From a virus: DNA of 28,632 nt. Within the stretch, counting starts at the first letter, position 1; each line of letters opens with the position of its first letter. Position numbers and translations under genes: made by a program. Below the pieces are notes generated by a model. That model saw only the letters and a program-made list of their open reading frames with translations. It was not told where the DNA came from and ran no database searches. Location: positions 1 to 28,632 of the IMG/VR virus record IMGVR_UViG_3300035438_002148. One strand, written 5' to 3'. Of the stretch, positions 1-6,237 are shown in pieces.

Positions 1-163
1 CTATAGATCTTCTCTCTGCCGAAATAGCAACTCTAGCTTCTATGTATGCTACAGACCTATAGCCACCCTTACCAAGCTCATCTATATGAGTTGGATAAGT
101 ATCCGCTGCAAACGTAGTACCTATAAAGCCTGTGATGGGTAGAGATCCTGGGATTTTAGACAT
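1..163 (-). CDS. Phage virion fibre-like structural protein, N-terminal part only
   Basis: An open frame begins with ATG at 163 (minus) and runs off the left edge after 54 codons. It starts one base after the stop of the upstream coiled-coil virion gene, so the two are translationally coupled. The visible protein starts MSKIPGSLPITGFIGTTFAA, then has a DTYPTHIDELGKGGYRSV segment and ends in an AERR motif. Segments of the type TGxI-DTYP-GKGGYRSV-AERR are familiar to me from appendage or fibre proteins of contractile-tailed phages, where the text usually continues with a short beta-rich GMLVYV-like stretch. The family name is from memory. The virion role is supported by position after the portal gene. 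The rest of the gene is outside the window. Confidence 0.6.
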   Translation of the reverse strand, partial: MSKIPGSLPITGFIGTTFAADTYPTHIDELGKGGYRSVAYIEARVAISAERRSI

Positions 164-164
164 A

Positions 165-1571
165 TTATTTTACAATTATATTAAGAGAAGCCCCTAGTTT
201 GTTAAAAGTTCTGTAGCAATAGTAATCTATTTCAAGCCCAAAATCATTTGTTATTTTTAAAAGCTGAGGTTCTGCCATCACAATTTCTAAATCCGTGGAC
301 TCATCTATAAAGTCATCTCTAGTTCCTAAGATACTTGGATAACATATGTATTTATAGTTACCAGCTTGCGTTGGATAGATACCATCTACATTCTCATCAA
401 GTTTTGAAACCCTTAAGGCTTTTAGATCTTGAGTAGTTAGTACACTCAGTGGGCTTTCGCCGTAATAGATCTTATACATATAGTTAATTATTAATAGTTT
501 GTTAACGTTTTGTAAACTCGTGCTAATAGCTTTGATCTTAAAGATTACAGATTCCACGTAATTAAACGTAATCTCTGGTAAACTAACTATTTGAGACCCT
601 GTGTTGTCTAGACCAGAAGCTAAGACTAAAGAATCATTAGTGTAATCTATCTCTATAGACTTATCTTGTAGCATCTCTGGATCTTGTATAGTCCATAGAG
701 CGTTATAGTTCCCAGCTACTATTTTCTCTCCAACTTCGTAAACAGATTTTAACCCAGTTATAACAAAAGAACTAAAAACTGGTAACTTAGTACCATAAAG
801 TAGCATTGACCACATCATATTATGAGGAACGTTTAAAAAAGTAGTGCCTGAAGGTATACCACCAAGTAATACTGGAGTAGGATTTGGATTTGTATATAAC
901 TCAGAACCTCCGCCTCCACTAGTTCTAGACCCTGTAAAAGAACCCCTTTGCTTAGTCTCTCCATTCTTCTTTACGAACAAAGCATTGTTTTTGACATAAG
1001 CATCTTGTACAAACGAAAACTCATCAGAATCAAATAAGTTTGTAACGTCTTTGACGCTTTGTAGTATTTCTGCATCAGCTTTCTTTAGGCTTTCGATTTC
1101 TTGTTTTAAGCTAGAGTCAACTTTAGCTAAAGACTCTTTAGTAGTTGCTACTAAGCTATCGACCTGCGATTTGTTGTAATATTGCTCAAATGACTTTTTG
1201 ATTGAGGCTATATCTTTGTCTAAAGAATTCTTAGAACTATCTAACGAACTTAGCCTTTTTAGCAAACTTTGCTCAATAGAACTCATATTAGTTAACAAGT
1301 CTTGACGACATACACTCAAAGACTCCGTCAGTAGTTCCCTAAGCTGCGTTGTTTGCTCAACGCTATAGTCTTTACATTCTTTAATTACATCAGATGTAAT
1401 AGTCTCTATATCTAAGTTCTGCAGATCAAAGCTATATGTTTCTTTAGCCTGATTGGTAAATACCAAAGTATCATCTACTTTCTTTACAGATATTATAGCA
1501 TCTTTGATCTGCAGATTCCCAAGGATCTCTAGAAGCATCAAGTTTGTAACTTTGTCTTGGTCTAAAATCAT
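165..1571 (-). CDS. Coiled-coil virion structural protein downstream of the portal (fibre or decoration candidate)
   Basis: 468 residues. Residues about 60-185 are helical and heptad-rich, with repeated Leu/Ile, Ser, Lys and Glu, and look like a coiled coil. A short GGGGS-containing linker near residue 220 leads into a C-terminal half of about 245 residues rich in beta-type sequence. A stalk plus linker plus beta domain is what a trimeric fibre or head-decoration protein looks like, but no family is recognised with certainty. Its ATG overlaps the portal stop by 4 bases, and its stop lies one base before the next virion gene, so it belongs to the leftward structural operon. Base composition is clearly less AT-rich than the right half of the window. 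In related phages a head morphogenesis or scaffold gene normally follows the portal, so this order is unusual. Virion role is inferred; the exact role is unknown. Confidence 0.6.
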   Translation of the reverse strand: MILDQDKVTNLMLLEILGNLQIKDAIISVKKVDDTLVFTNQAKETYSFDLQNLDIETITSDVIKECKDYSVEQTTQLRELLTESLSVCRQDLLTNMSSIEQSLLKRLSSLDSSKNSLDKDIASIKKSFEQYYNKSQVDSLVATTKESLAKVDSSLKQEIESLKKADAEILQSVKDVTNLFDSDEFSFVQDAYVKNNALFVKKNGETKQRGSFTGSRTSGGGGSELYTNPNPTPVLLGGIPSGTTFLNVPHNMMWSMLLYGTKLPVFSSFVITGLKSVYEVGEKIVAGNYNALWTIQDPEMLQDKSIEIDYTNDSLVLASGLDNTGSQIVSLPEITFNYVESVIFKIKAISTSLQNVNKLLIINYMYKIYYGESPLSVLTTQDLKALRVSKLDENVDGIYPTQAGNYKYICYPSILGTRDDFIDESTDLEIVMAEPQLLKITNDFGLEIDYYCYRTFNKLGASLNIIVK

Positions 1572-3118
1572 TTGTGTTTCTCAATCTTTTCTAAGTAGCT
1601 ATTCATTAAATACTCATCTAACTTTGAAGCTTTAATCCTAAGCTCATTGTCCTTAGAATCTGTATTTATCTTATTCTCTTTATCTAACTTCTCTTGCTCT
1701 ATATCCTTTAGAAGCTCTATGTCTCGTTCGTTTAACTGCTCTTCTTCAAGCTCTTGTTGCTTCATTTTCTTCTCAAGCTCTGCCAAATCTTCTCTACTAA
1801 ACATTATGTTGTTGTTGAAAGCTTGGTCTGCATGATACCTTAGTTTAAAGAGTGTTTGAGCATCTACGGCTCCAGATTCTATATATAGCCTATCGACTTC
1901 AGCATTAAGCTTACGAGTCTCAGCCTCTTTTTTCTCATCAAGAGTTATTAGAGGGTGGAACTCCCAATGGAAATCTAAACCTTCGCCTGCTTCAACTACA
2001 AAGCTCTTTTGAGCTTCTAAGATTTTAAAGATCCACATAAAAAAGGGCTTAATATGATTGTTTCTATATTCTTCGATCTTATTATTCATTAAGTCTAACT
2101 CCTGCTTACCTGTAGCATTAAGACCTCCGGCAGACCTACCAAAGAGCACAGAAACTGGGATCCCACATGACGCAGAGATAATCTCTCCGAAGCGATCTAA
2201 GATCTCTGATAGCCCATGCGAGTTAGTAACGTGCTTTTGATACTCTTCATCAGCATCAAGAAAAATAGTCTTATAAGCACCTTTAGAGCTATTGAAGTCG
2301 TTAATGCGCTTTCTCATAGCTTCAGCTAGTGTTCCGTCTCTAAAAGATGTTGAGAATTCTGGTATCTTTGCTGTAGTTTCTAGATATCCCTGAACTATTT
2401 CAGCTGATACGCCCATAGATTCTCCGAAACTTTGTATGCTTTTGTATAAGCTTACTAAGCACGAATTGTCCCAGCCCTGATTGTTTTTCTTAGAAAACTC
2501 AGTTGTCGCATCTCCACTAAATCTAAAGATCCTAGATTTATGTACCCTAAATTGTATAGAATCAGAGCTTACAAAGCTGTTGTTTTGGATTGTATAGAAC
2601 TCGGGCATACCATATTCTTCATCCAAAGGGTCTGTGACTAAGTCCGTAGGAAACCAAGTAACCCTAAACCTATCAAAGACCTTAAGATGTACTAACTTAT
2701 CTATGTTTTCATAGTCTAGCTCATCTTCTAAAGATCTGCCGTCATCTATAAACGCTACGACTACAGAGCCCCCAAAGAGCCTTGCATCCCTTGAAGCTTC
2801 GAATGTCTTGGGCTTTAGCTTTAGTCTCTCTAGCTCTTCTAAGATACGCTGATCGGCATCTATAAAAGCCCTCAAAGACTCTTCAGGGTATATATCTATG
2901 ATACGCTTGCAGATGCCATCTTTGCTATAGATACTATCGAGCTTAGGTTGGCTTAAGTCATAAGTTTGATCTACGCACCACTTGCTTGAACCAGCTCTAG
3001 AGCCCCAGTTAATGCCAGTCAGCGGATTTGCCCAAGCATCTAAGCGTCTACTCTGTGTAGTCGTAGATACTTTAGAGTCTCTGTGAACTGCAGTTTTATG
3101 TTTCTTATGTTTCTTCAT
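1568..3118 (-). CDS. Phage portal protein, DUF1073 family
   Basis: 516 residues, a normal length for a portal. The family forms the dodecameric ring at the capsid vertex through which DNA enters and leaves. Visible family features: an N-terminal NPLTGINWG segment, a region with YPEESLRAF, an ARLFGGSVVVAF strand near residue 115, and the diagnostic stretch SCGIPVSVLFGRSAGGLNAT around residues 320-340, the classic DUF1073 signature. A long charged helical C-terminus of about 90 residues follows. Some databases label this family with the anti-CBASS name Acb1 because of shared domains; full length and gene context make portal the better call. Its ATG overlaps the stop of the small membrane gene upstream, and its stop overlaps the next start by 4 bases. 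It is transcribed away from the tail genes at the other end of the window. Confidence 0.9.
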   Translation of the reverse strand: MKKHKKHKTAVHRDSKVSTTTQSRRLDAWANPLTGINWGSRAGSSKWCVDQTYDLSQPKLDSIYSKDGICKRIIDIYPEESLRAFIDADQRILEELERLKLKPKTFEASRDARLFGGSVVVAFIDDGRSLEDELDYENIDKLVHLKVFDRFRVTWFPTDLVTDPLDEEYGMPEFYTIQNNSFVSSDSIQFRVHKSRIFRFSGDATTEFSKKNNQGWDNSCLVSLYKSIQSFGESMGVSAEIVQGYLETTAKIPEFSTSFRDGTLAEAMRKRINDFNSSKGAYKTIFLDADEEYQKHVTNSHGLSEILDRFGEIISASCGIPVSVLFGRSAGGLNATGKQELDLMNNKIEEYRNNHIKPFFMWIFKILEAQKSFVVEAGEGLDFHWEFHPLITLDEKKEAETRKLNAEVDRLYIESGAVDAQTLFKLRYHADQAFNNNIMFSREDLAELEKKMKQQELEEEQLNERDIELLKDIEQEKLDKENKINTDSKDNELRIKASKLDEYLMNSYLEKIEKHK

Positions 3119-3345
3119 GTTCTATGTACTTTATTCTTTATGTATATTAGACACTTTACTAAGAATTTGCTAACATTTTTTAATGTGACCTTGATATAGC
3201 TCAAAATACTCGTAGATCTAAAGCTTATATCTATCTTCTTGACCTTGAATTTCTCAAAAACCGTAAGATCTGTAATACTGACCTTACAAGCTACTCCAGC
3301 TATTAAAACTGTAGCAATAATGACGCATATTTCGTATAGTTTCAT
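3115..3345 (-). CDS. Small basic membrane protein at the head of the leftward structural operon
   Basis: About 76 residues. I chose the ATG at 3345; a TTG five codons upstream (3360) is also open, but neither has a good Shine-Dalgarno. The N-terminus has a hydrophobic segment (ICVIIATVLIAGVAC) that could be a membrane anchor or an uncleaved signal. The rest is lysine-rich with amphipathic stretches (about one Lys in six) and ends in HRT. The stop overlaps the portal start by 4 bases. A lysis accessory, holin-like or membrane-docking role is possible but nothing proves it. Family unknown. Confidence 0.55.
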   Translation of the reverse strand: MKLYEICVIIATVLIAGVACKVSITDLTVFEKFKVKKIDISFRSTSILSYIKVTLKNVSKFLVKCLIYIKNKVHRT

Positions 3346-3362
3346 AGACCAAAAGTTCAAAA

Positions 3363-3375
3363 GTTACATTGTAAC
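3363..3375. promoter_or_regulatory. Short palindrome GTTACA-T-TGTAAC upstream of the leftward operon
   Basis: Perfect 6-base inverted arms around a single base, 18 bases upstream of the ATG at 3345 and inside the divergent intergenic region (3346-3622). It could be an operator for one of the HTH proteins encoded here. No second copy was seen, so this is weak. Confidence 0.25.
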
Positions 3376-3539
3376 GCATATAAACTGCGATGTATAGTTA
3401 ATTCATGGTTATTTTGAAGATATTAAGATTTGTTATTATATAGAGTTTTAAGGCTTTTGATTTAATGCTTTGTTATCTAAGCCCTGTTTTACGTGCATGT
3501 TTTTTTGCGTTTTTCTTTATTGTTTTTTAATATTTCTTA

Positions 3540-3568
3540 TTGACAAATGCAATGGTAAGTTGTATTCT
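3540..3568 (+). promoter_or_regulatory. Sigma70-like promoter for the 3623-5190 genes
   Basis: TTGACA at 3540-3545, a 17-base spacer and TATTCT at 3563-3568. It lies about 55 bases upstream of the first ankyrin gene. The remaining intergenic sequence between the divergent operons (3376-3539) is AT-rich; I saw no convincing promoter for the leftward operon in it. Confidence 0.7.
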
Positions 3569-3609
3569 ATATATATAAGTTAATTACTTACTTATAAAAC
3601 TAAATAACA

Positions 3610-3625
3610 AAAGGTGAATGATATG
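3610..3625 (+). repeat. Stop-start junction repeat, copy 1 (AAAGGTGAATGATATG)
   Basis: First of nine near-identical elements that place AAAGG 8-9 bases before the ATG used. The AAAGG is the ribosome binding site. In several copies TGA is the stop of the preceding gene, so the order is stop, T, ATG. Here no gene precedes it, so it acts as a leader only. It also decides the start: ATG 3623, not the GTG at 3614 that lies inside the ribosome binding site. Confidence 0.75.
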
Positions 3626-4486
3626 AATGAATTAATAAAACCAACTTATTTACATTATGCAATTTTAGAAAATGATGTTGAAGCAGTAAAGCTTTTTATT
3701 AGATCTGGTGTTGATATAAATGTTGGGATTGAGAGGTCTTTTAAACGCGAATCAATGATTACTCGCGAAGTAGAAATGTTTAAAATCTATCCTTTAGGTT
3801 TAGCTGTTGAAAATGATCTAACAACGATAGTAAAATTATTAACAGAAGCAGGGGCTGATGTTAAAGATGAGTTTTTGTTTACATCTTTATACTTTGAAAA
3901 CCTAGAAAGCTTTAAAATTCTTCTTAAAAAATTAGGAAATATAAATATTCAAAATAAAGATGGTGAGACTTTTTTACATAAAAAAGCTTTTTGCGGATCA
4001 ATAGAAATAGTTGATTTTTTAATAGAATCTGGAGCTGATGTTAATATAAAAGACAATCAAGGTAGAATACCACTTCATCTTGCTTCGCAAGAATATGAAA
4101 TAGGCGAGCAAAAAACTAGGTTATTAATTAAATCTGGCTCTGATGTTAATGCTAAAGATAAAAACGGAAGCGCGCCTATACATAACGCAACGAGTTGGGG
4201 GTGTTTTTCAAATAGAACAATTAACTCTATAAAAGCACTAATAGAATCTGGAGCTGATGTTAATATAAAAGATAATCAAGGAAAAACAGCTTTACATCTA
4301 TCCGCATCCTCTTTTGCAGATGAAATAGTAGAACTTTTAATAAAATCTGGAGCTGATATTAATATAAAAGATAATGACGGCAAAACAGCTTTAGATTATG
4401 CTTTTTTAACGCAGTCTCAAAGATATGCGGATGAAGACATTTATAAACAAGGTAAAAACATCATAAAATTATTAAAAGGTAAATGA
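3623..4486 (+). CDS. Ankyrin-repeat protein (about seven repeats)
   Basis: 287 residues made almost wholly of ankyrin repeats. Recognisable units include TALHLSASSFADEIVELLIK followed by SGADINIKDNDG, and several copies of ESGADVNIKDNQG. There is no signal peptide or membrane segment. Ankyrin repeats bind proteins; in intracellular bacteria and their phages such proteins are often effectors acting on eukaryotic host proteins, but some phage ankyrins act inside the bacterium. Which applies cannot be told here. Two repeats share 41 of 42 bases (4021-4062 and 4240-4281, offset 219), showing recent internal duplication. A strong promoter lies upstream. The gene ends KGK-stop inside the next junction repeat, coupling it to the gene at 4488. 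Confidence 0.9.
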   Translation: MNELIKPTYLHYAILENDVEAVKLFIRSGVDINVGIERSFKRESMITREVEMFKIYPLGLAVENDLTTIVKLLTEAGADVKDEFLFTSLYFENLESFKILLKKLGNINIQNKDGETFLHKKAFCGSIEIVDFLIESGADVNIKDNQGRIPLHLASQEYEIGEQKTRLLIKSGSDVNAKDKNGSAPIHNATSWGCFSNRTINSIKALIESGADVNIKDNQGKTALHLSASSFADEIVELLIKSGADINIKDNDGKTALDYAFLTQSQRYADEDIYKQGKNIIKLLKGK

Positions 4487-4490
4487 TATG
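4475..4490 (+). repeat. Stop-start junction repeat, copy 2 (AAAGGTAAATGATATG)
   Basis: Contains the last codons and TGA stop of the ankyrin gene (4484-4486), one T, and the ATG of the next gene at 4488. Confidence 0.75.
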
Positions 4491-4979
4491 AAAATCAAAA
4501 TTGACAAAGAACAAAAGCTCGAAGCAGAAATAGAGCTACAAGAGTTGATCTTAAAAATCGATGATGAGCTTATATATGCTCGCGTTGATCAAAGAAGACT
4601 CGAGCTAAAAAAGCCGATCTGTGATAAGTGTGTCTTTAAAATCTCTCAAGCAGAAAAACAAAGACTTTTGCATGAGCATTTGACTGAAGGGCTTGTAGTT
4701 ACTGGTTCTGAGTATACTGAACCTACGAAACTTTTTGATAAGCTAGTTGTAGATATGAAGAAGCAGTGTAGTTTTTGTTTTATAAGACTTTTTGAGTCTC
4801 AGAAAGAATCTTTTTACAAAAAGAATTTATATTTTTTATACGAAAGAGCTTTTCAAGACAAATATACAAAGCCTGGTAAAAATAGATCTAATCTTGAAAA
4901 GTTGATTATTAGATATATTTGTATTATGCCAATTATTTGTATAGTATTATCGATAATACTATTTTTACAAAACCTATGA
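4488..4979 (+). CDS. Unknown tail-anchored protein with two CxxC pairs
   Basis: 163 residues. The N-terminal 40 are charged and helical. CDKC (near residue 46) and CSFC (near residue 94) could together bind one zinc ion. A C-terminal hydrophobic segment (about 143-160, IMPIICIVLSIILFL) with almost nothing after it suggests a tail-anchored membrane protein facing the cytoplasm. The first 350 bases are visibly less AT-rich than the neighbours and resemble the minus-strand virion genes in flavour, so the gene may have a different origin from the ankyrin gene before it. No family recognised. Coupled to its upstream gene by the junction repeat. Confidence 0.6.
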   Translation: MKIKIDKEQKLEAEIELQELILKIDDELIYARVDQRRLELKKPICDKCVFKISQAEKQRLLHEHLTEGLVVTGSEYTEPTKLFDKLVVDMKKQCSFCFIRLFESQKESFYKKNLYFLYERAFQDKYTKPGKNRSNLEKLIIRYICIMPIICIVLSIILFLQNL

Positions 4980-4983
4980 TCTT

Positions 4984-5190
4984 ATGAATGATTTAGAAAA
5001 AAAACAATTTATTAATAACTTCTTAGACACTTTATGTTACGTCGATTGCATGAAGCATAAATTAAAGATCAATAAACTTTTTTATGAAACTTTGCATATA
5101 TCTATAGTCGAAGAGCAAGCAAAAAAAGTTTTTAATCTGTTGAGAAAAGATAAAGATTTCAAGCTAGATATCAATAAGCTTTATAAATAA
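4984..5190 (+). CDS. Small unknown protein
   Basis: 68 residues, charged, Lys-rich, no membrane segment, probably all helical. Its start, MNDLEKK, resembles the MNDL start shared by the genes at 12987 and 13566. It begins 4 bases after the preceding stop and is the last gene before the hairpin at 5194-5255. No function can be given. Confidence 0.5.
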   Translation: MNDLEKKQFINNFLDTLCYVDCMKHKLKINKLFYETLHISIVEEQAKKVFNLLRKDKDFKLDINKLYK

Positions 5191-5260
5191 AAAGCACAAA
5201 GCTTACCAAAAATATTTCAACTATTACAATAATAGATTTTCAGCGAGCTTTGTGCCTTTT
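5191..5260 (+). terminator. Long hairpin, probable terminator (working in both directions)
   Basis: Outer arms GCACAAAGCT (5194-5203) and AGCTTTGTGC (5246-5255) pair perfectly over 10 bases. Inside the 42-base loop CTATTA (5221-5226) and TAATAG (5230-5235) form a second 6-base stem, with possible AAAAT/ATTTT pairing (5209-5213 with 5236-5240). On the plus strand CCTTTT follows; read on the minus strand GTGC is followed by TTTTT. It separates the first accessory operon from the regulator promoter. The long structured loop is unusual for a plain terminator, so a small RNA is an alternative. From 5261 to 5352 I see nothing else. Confidence 0.5.
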
Positions 5261-5352
5261 AAGGGCGATAGTCGATATGAATAAACTATGATTCTTATTT
5301 ATCACATCTAAAAATAAAAAGCAATATAAAATAAAAAGTTAATAAAAACTTG

Positions 5353-5381
5353 TTGACAATTACAACTTTAAGTTATATTAT
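5353..5381 (+). promoter_or_regulatory. Sigma70-like promoter for the Xre regulator at 5430
   Basis: TTGACA at 5353-5358, 17-base spacer, TATTAT at 5376-5381, followed by an alternating TA tract to about 5392. This tract could also hold overlapping -10 boxes. Confidence 0.7.
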
Positions 5382-5414
5382 ATATATATATAAGCAATTA
5401 AGCTTATGTGTTAA

Positions 5415-5432
5415 AAAGGGTTAAATGATATG
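5415..5432 (+). repeat. Stop-start junction repeat, copy 3 (divergent)
   Basis: AAAGGGTTAAATGATATG: the same element with two extra bases between AAAGG and AAATGATATG. Here it is only a leader, since no gene ends in it. Confidence 0.5.
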
Positions 5433-5807
5433 TCTAGAAGTAATGAACAAATTATCTTAACAGATAAAAAAATAGGTAAAAAAATCAAGGAACTTCGTGT
5501 AACTCAAGGGTTTTCACGTGGTATTGTAGCTAAAGCAATTGATGTTACTCATCAACAACTTCAAAAATATGAGCTTGCAAAAAATCGTATTTCAGCAGCG
5601 AGGTTAGCTTTAATAGCTAATTTTTTTAAAGTTGACATCAAAGATTTTTTTGAGATTTCTGAAATAGAAGATTGCGAAGATAAAATAGAAAACACAAAAA
5701 TGTTGCTAGCAATATCAAAGAATCTTTCTTCTATAAAGAACAATTGTTTTAAAGAAGCTATAAATCAACTTGTAAAAGTTTACGCAAAAGGCAATGAACA
5801 AAATTAA
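5430..5807 (+). CDS. Xre/Cro-type helix-turn-helix regulator
   Basis: 125 residues. A classic five-helix Xre domain spans about residues 15-72: IGKKIKELRVTQGFSR leads helix 1, then the recognition region VTHQQLQKYELAKNRIS, then ALIANFFKVDIKDFFE. The C-terminal 50 residues are helical and carry a pattern (LLAISKNLSSIKNNCFKEAI) I associate with alphaproteobacterial Xre proteins. It is likely a repressor or early-gene regulator binding as a dimer to DNA near its own promoter or the initiator gene. It lies just left of the convergent initiator gene and has its own promoter. Which of the two Xre proteins in the window is the lysogeny repressor cannot be said. Confidence 0.85.
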   Translation: MSRSNEQIILTDKKIGKKIKELRVTQGFSRGIVAKAIDVTHQQLQKYELAKNRISAARLALIANFFKVDIKDFFEISEIEDCEDKIENTKMLLAISKNLSSIKNNCFKEAINQLVKVYAKGNEQN

Positions 5808-5824
5808 AAATTTTAGGTATAGAT

Positions 5825-6181
5825 ATGAATATATACAACATTAATAACGAAAAAATCTTAGAAAAACTTAGACTTATATTAGTCTGTAATAAAGATGATT
5901 TCTTAAGCCAATCTTTTAATTTTTTAATTTTAGAAGATTGTTTAAATACTGCGGTTTCATCTAATGACAATGATAGTTTAGAAATTTTAAAAACAATCAT
6001 AAAACCTTATTTTTCTACTTTACTAAAGTTTAGCGAAGTACAAGTGTTAAATAAAAAATTAAATGAATATGATTTATTTAACTTAAGTGAATCAGATCAA
6101 GAACTTTATAAATATAAATTTAAAAGACTTATTGAAAATAAAACTGGATACTTAACGAGTTACAAAGAACTATTAAACTAA
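5825..6181 (+). CDS. Unknown protein paired with the Xre regulator
   Basis: 118 residues, acidic and leucine-rich, predicted all helical, no membrane segment, no known motif. It starts 17 bases after the regulator gene stop and ends just before the bidirectional hairpin at 6205-6236, so the two genes form a short operon. A partner or antagonist of the regulator is possible from position alone. A minus-strand open frame over this stretch is a shadow. Confidence 0.55.
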   Translation: MNIYNINNEKILEKLRLILVCNKDDFLSQSFNFLILEDCLNTAVSSNDNDSLEILKTIIKPYFSTLLKFSEVQVLNKKLNEYDLFNLSESDQELYKYKFKRLIENKTGYLTSYKELLN

Positions 6182-6204
6182 AAAGGTAAGAATTTCATAG
6201 TTTG

Positions 6205-6236
6205 CTAAGAGTTAGTCTTAAAACACTGACTCTTAG
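6205..6236. terminator. Bidirectional terminator between convergent genes
   Basis: Arms CTAAGAGTTAGT (6205-6216) and ACTGACTCTTAG (6225-6236) form a 12-base-pair stem with one G-T pair and an 8-base loop. It sits between the 5825-6181 gene (plus) and the initiator gene (minus), only one base from the stop of the latter. The T-tract is short. Confidence 0.75.
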
Positions 6237-6237
6237 T

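Noticed and set aside
1453-2240. Plus-strand open frames opposite the left virion genes
   Set aside because: They are shadows rich in Ser, Cys and Phe over the convincing portal and coiled-coil genes, with no RBS.
1568-3118. Anti-CBASS cyclic nucleotide-degrading enzyme (Acb1)
   Set aside because: The family name is sometimes applied to DUF1073 proteins, but length, full portal motifs and gene context point to a portal; no separate nuclease role could be supported.
3614-3625. GTG start at 3614 for the first ankyrin gene (and 14808 for the last unknown gene)
   Set aside because: The GTG overlaps the AAAGG ribosome binding site; the ATG 9 bases later has correct spacing.
5561-6000. Minus-strand open frames over the Xre operon
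   Set aside because: Shadows of the regulator and its partner, which have promoter, RBS and a recognisable domain.
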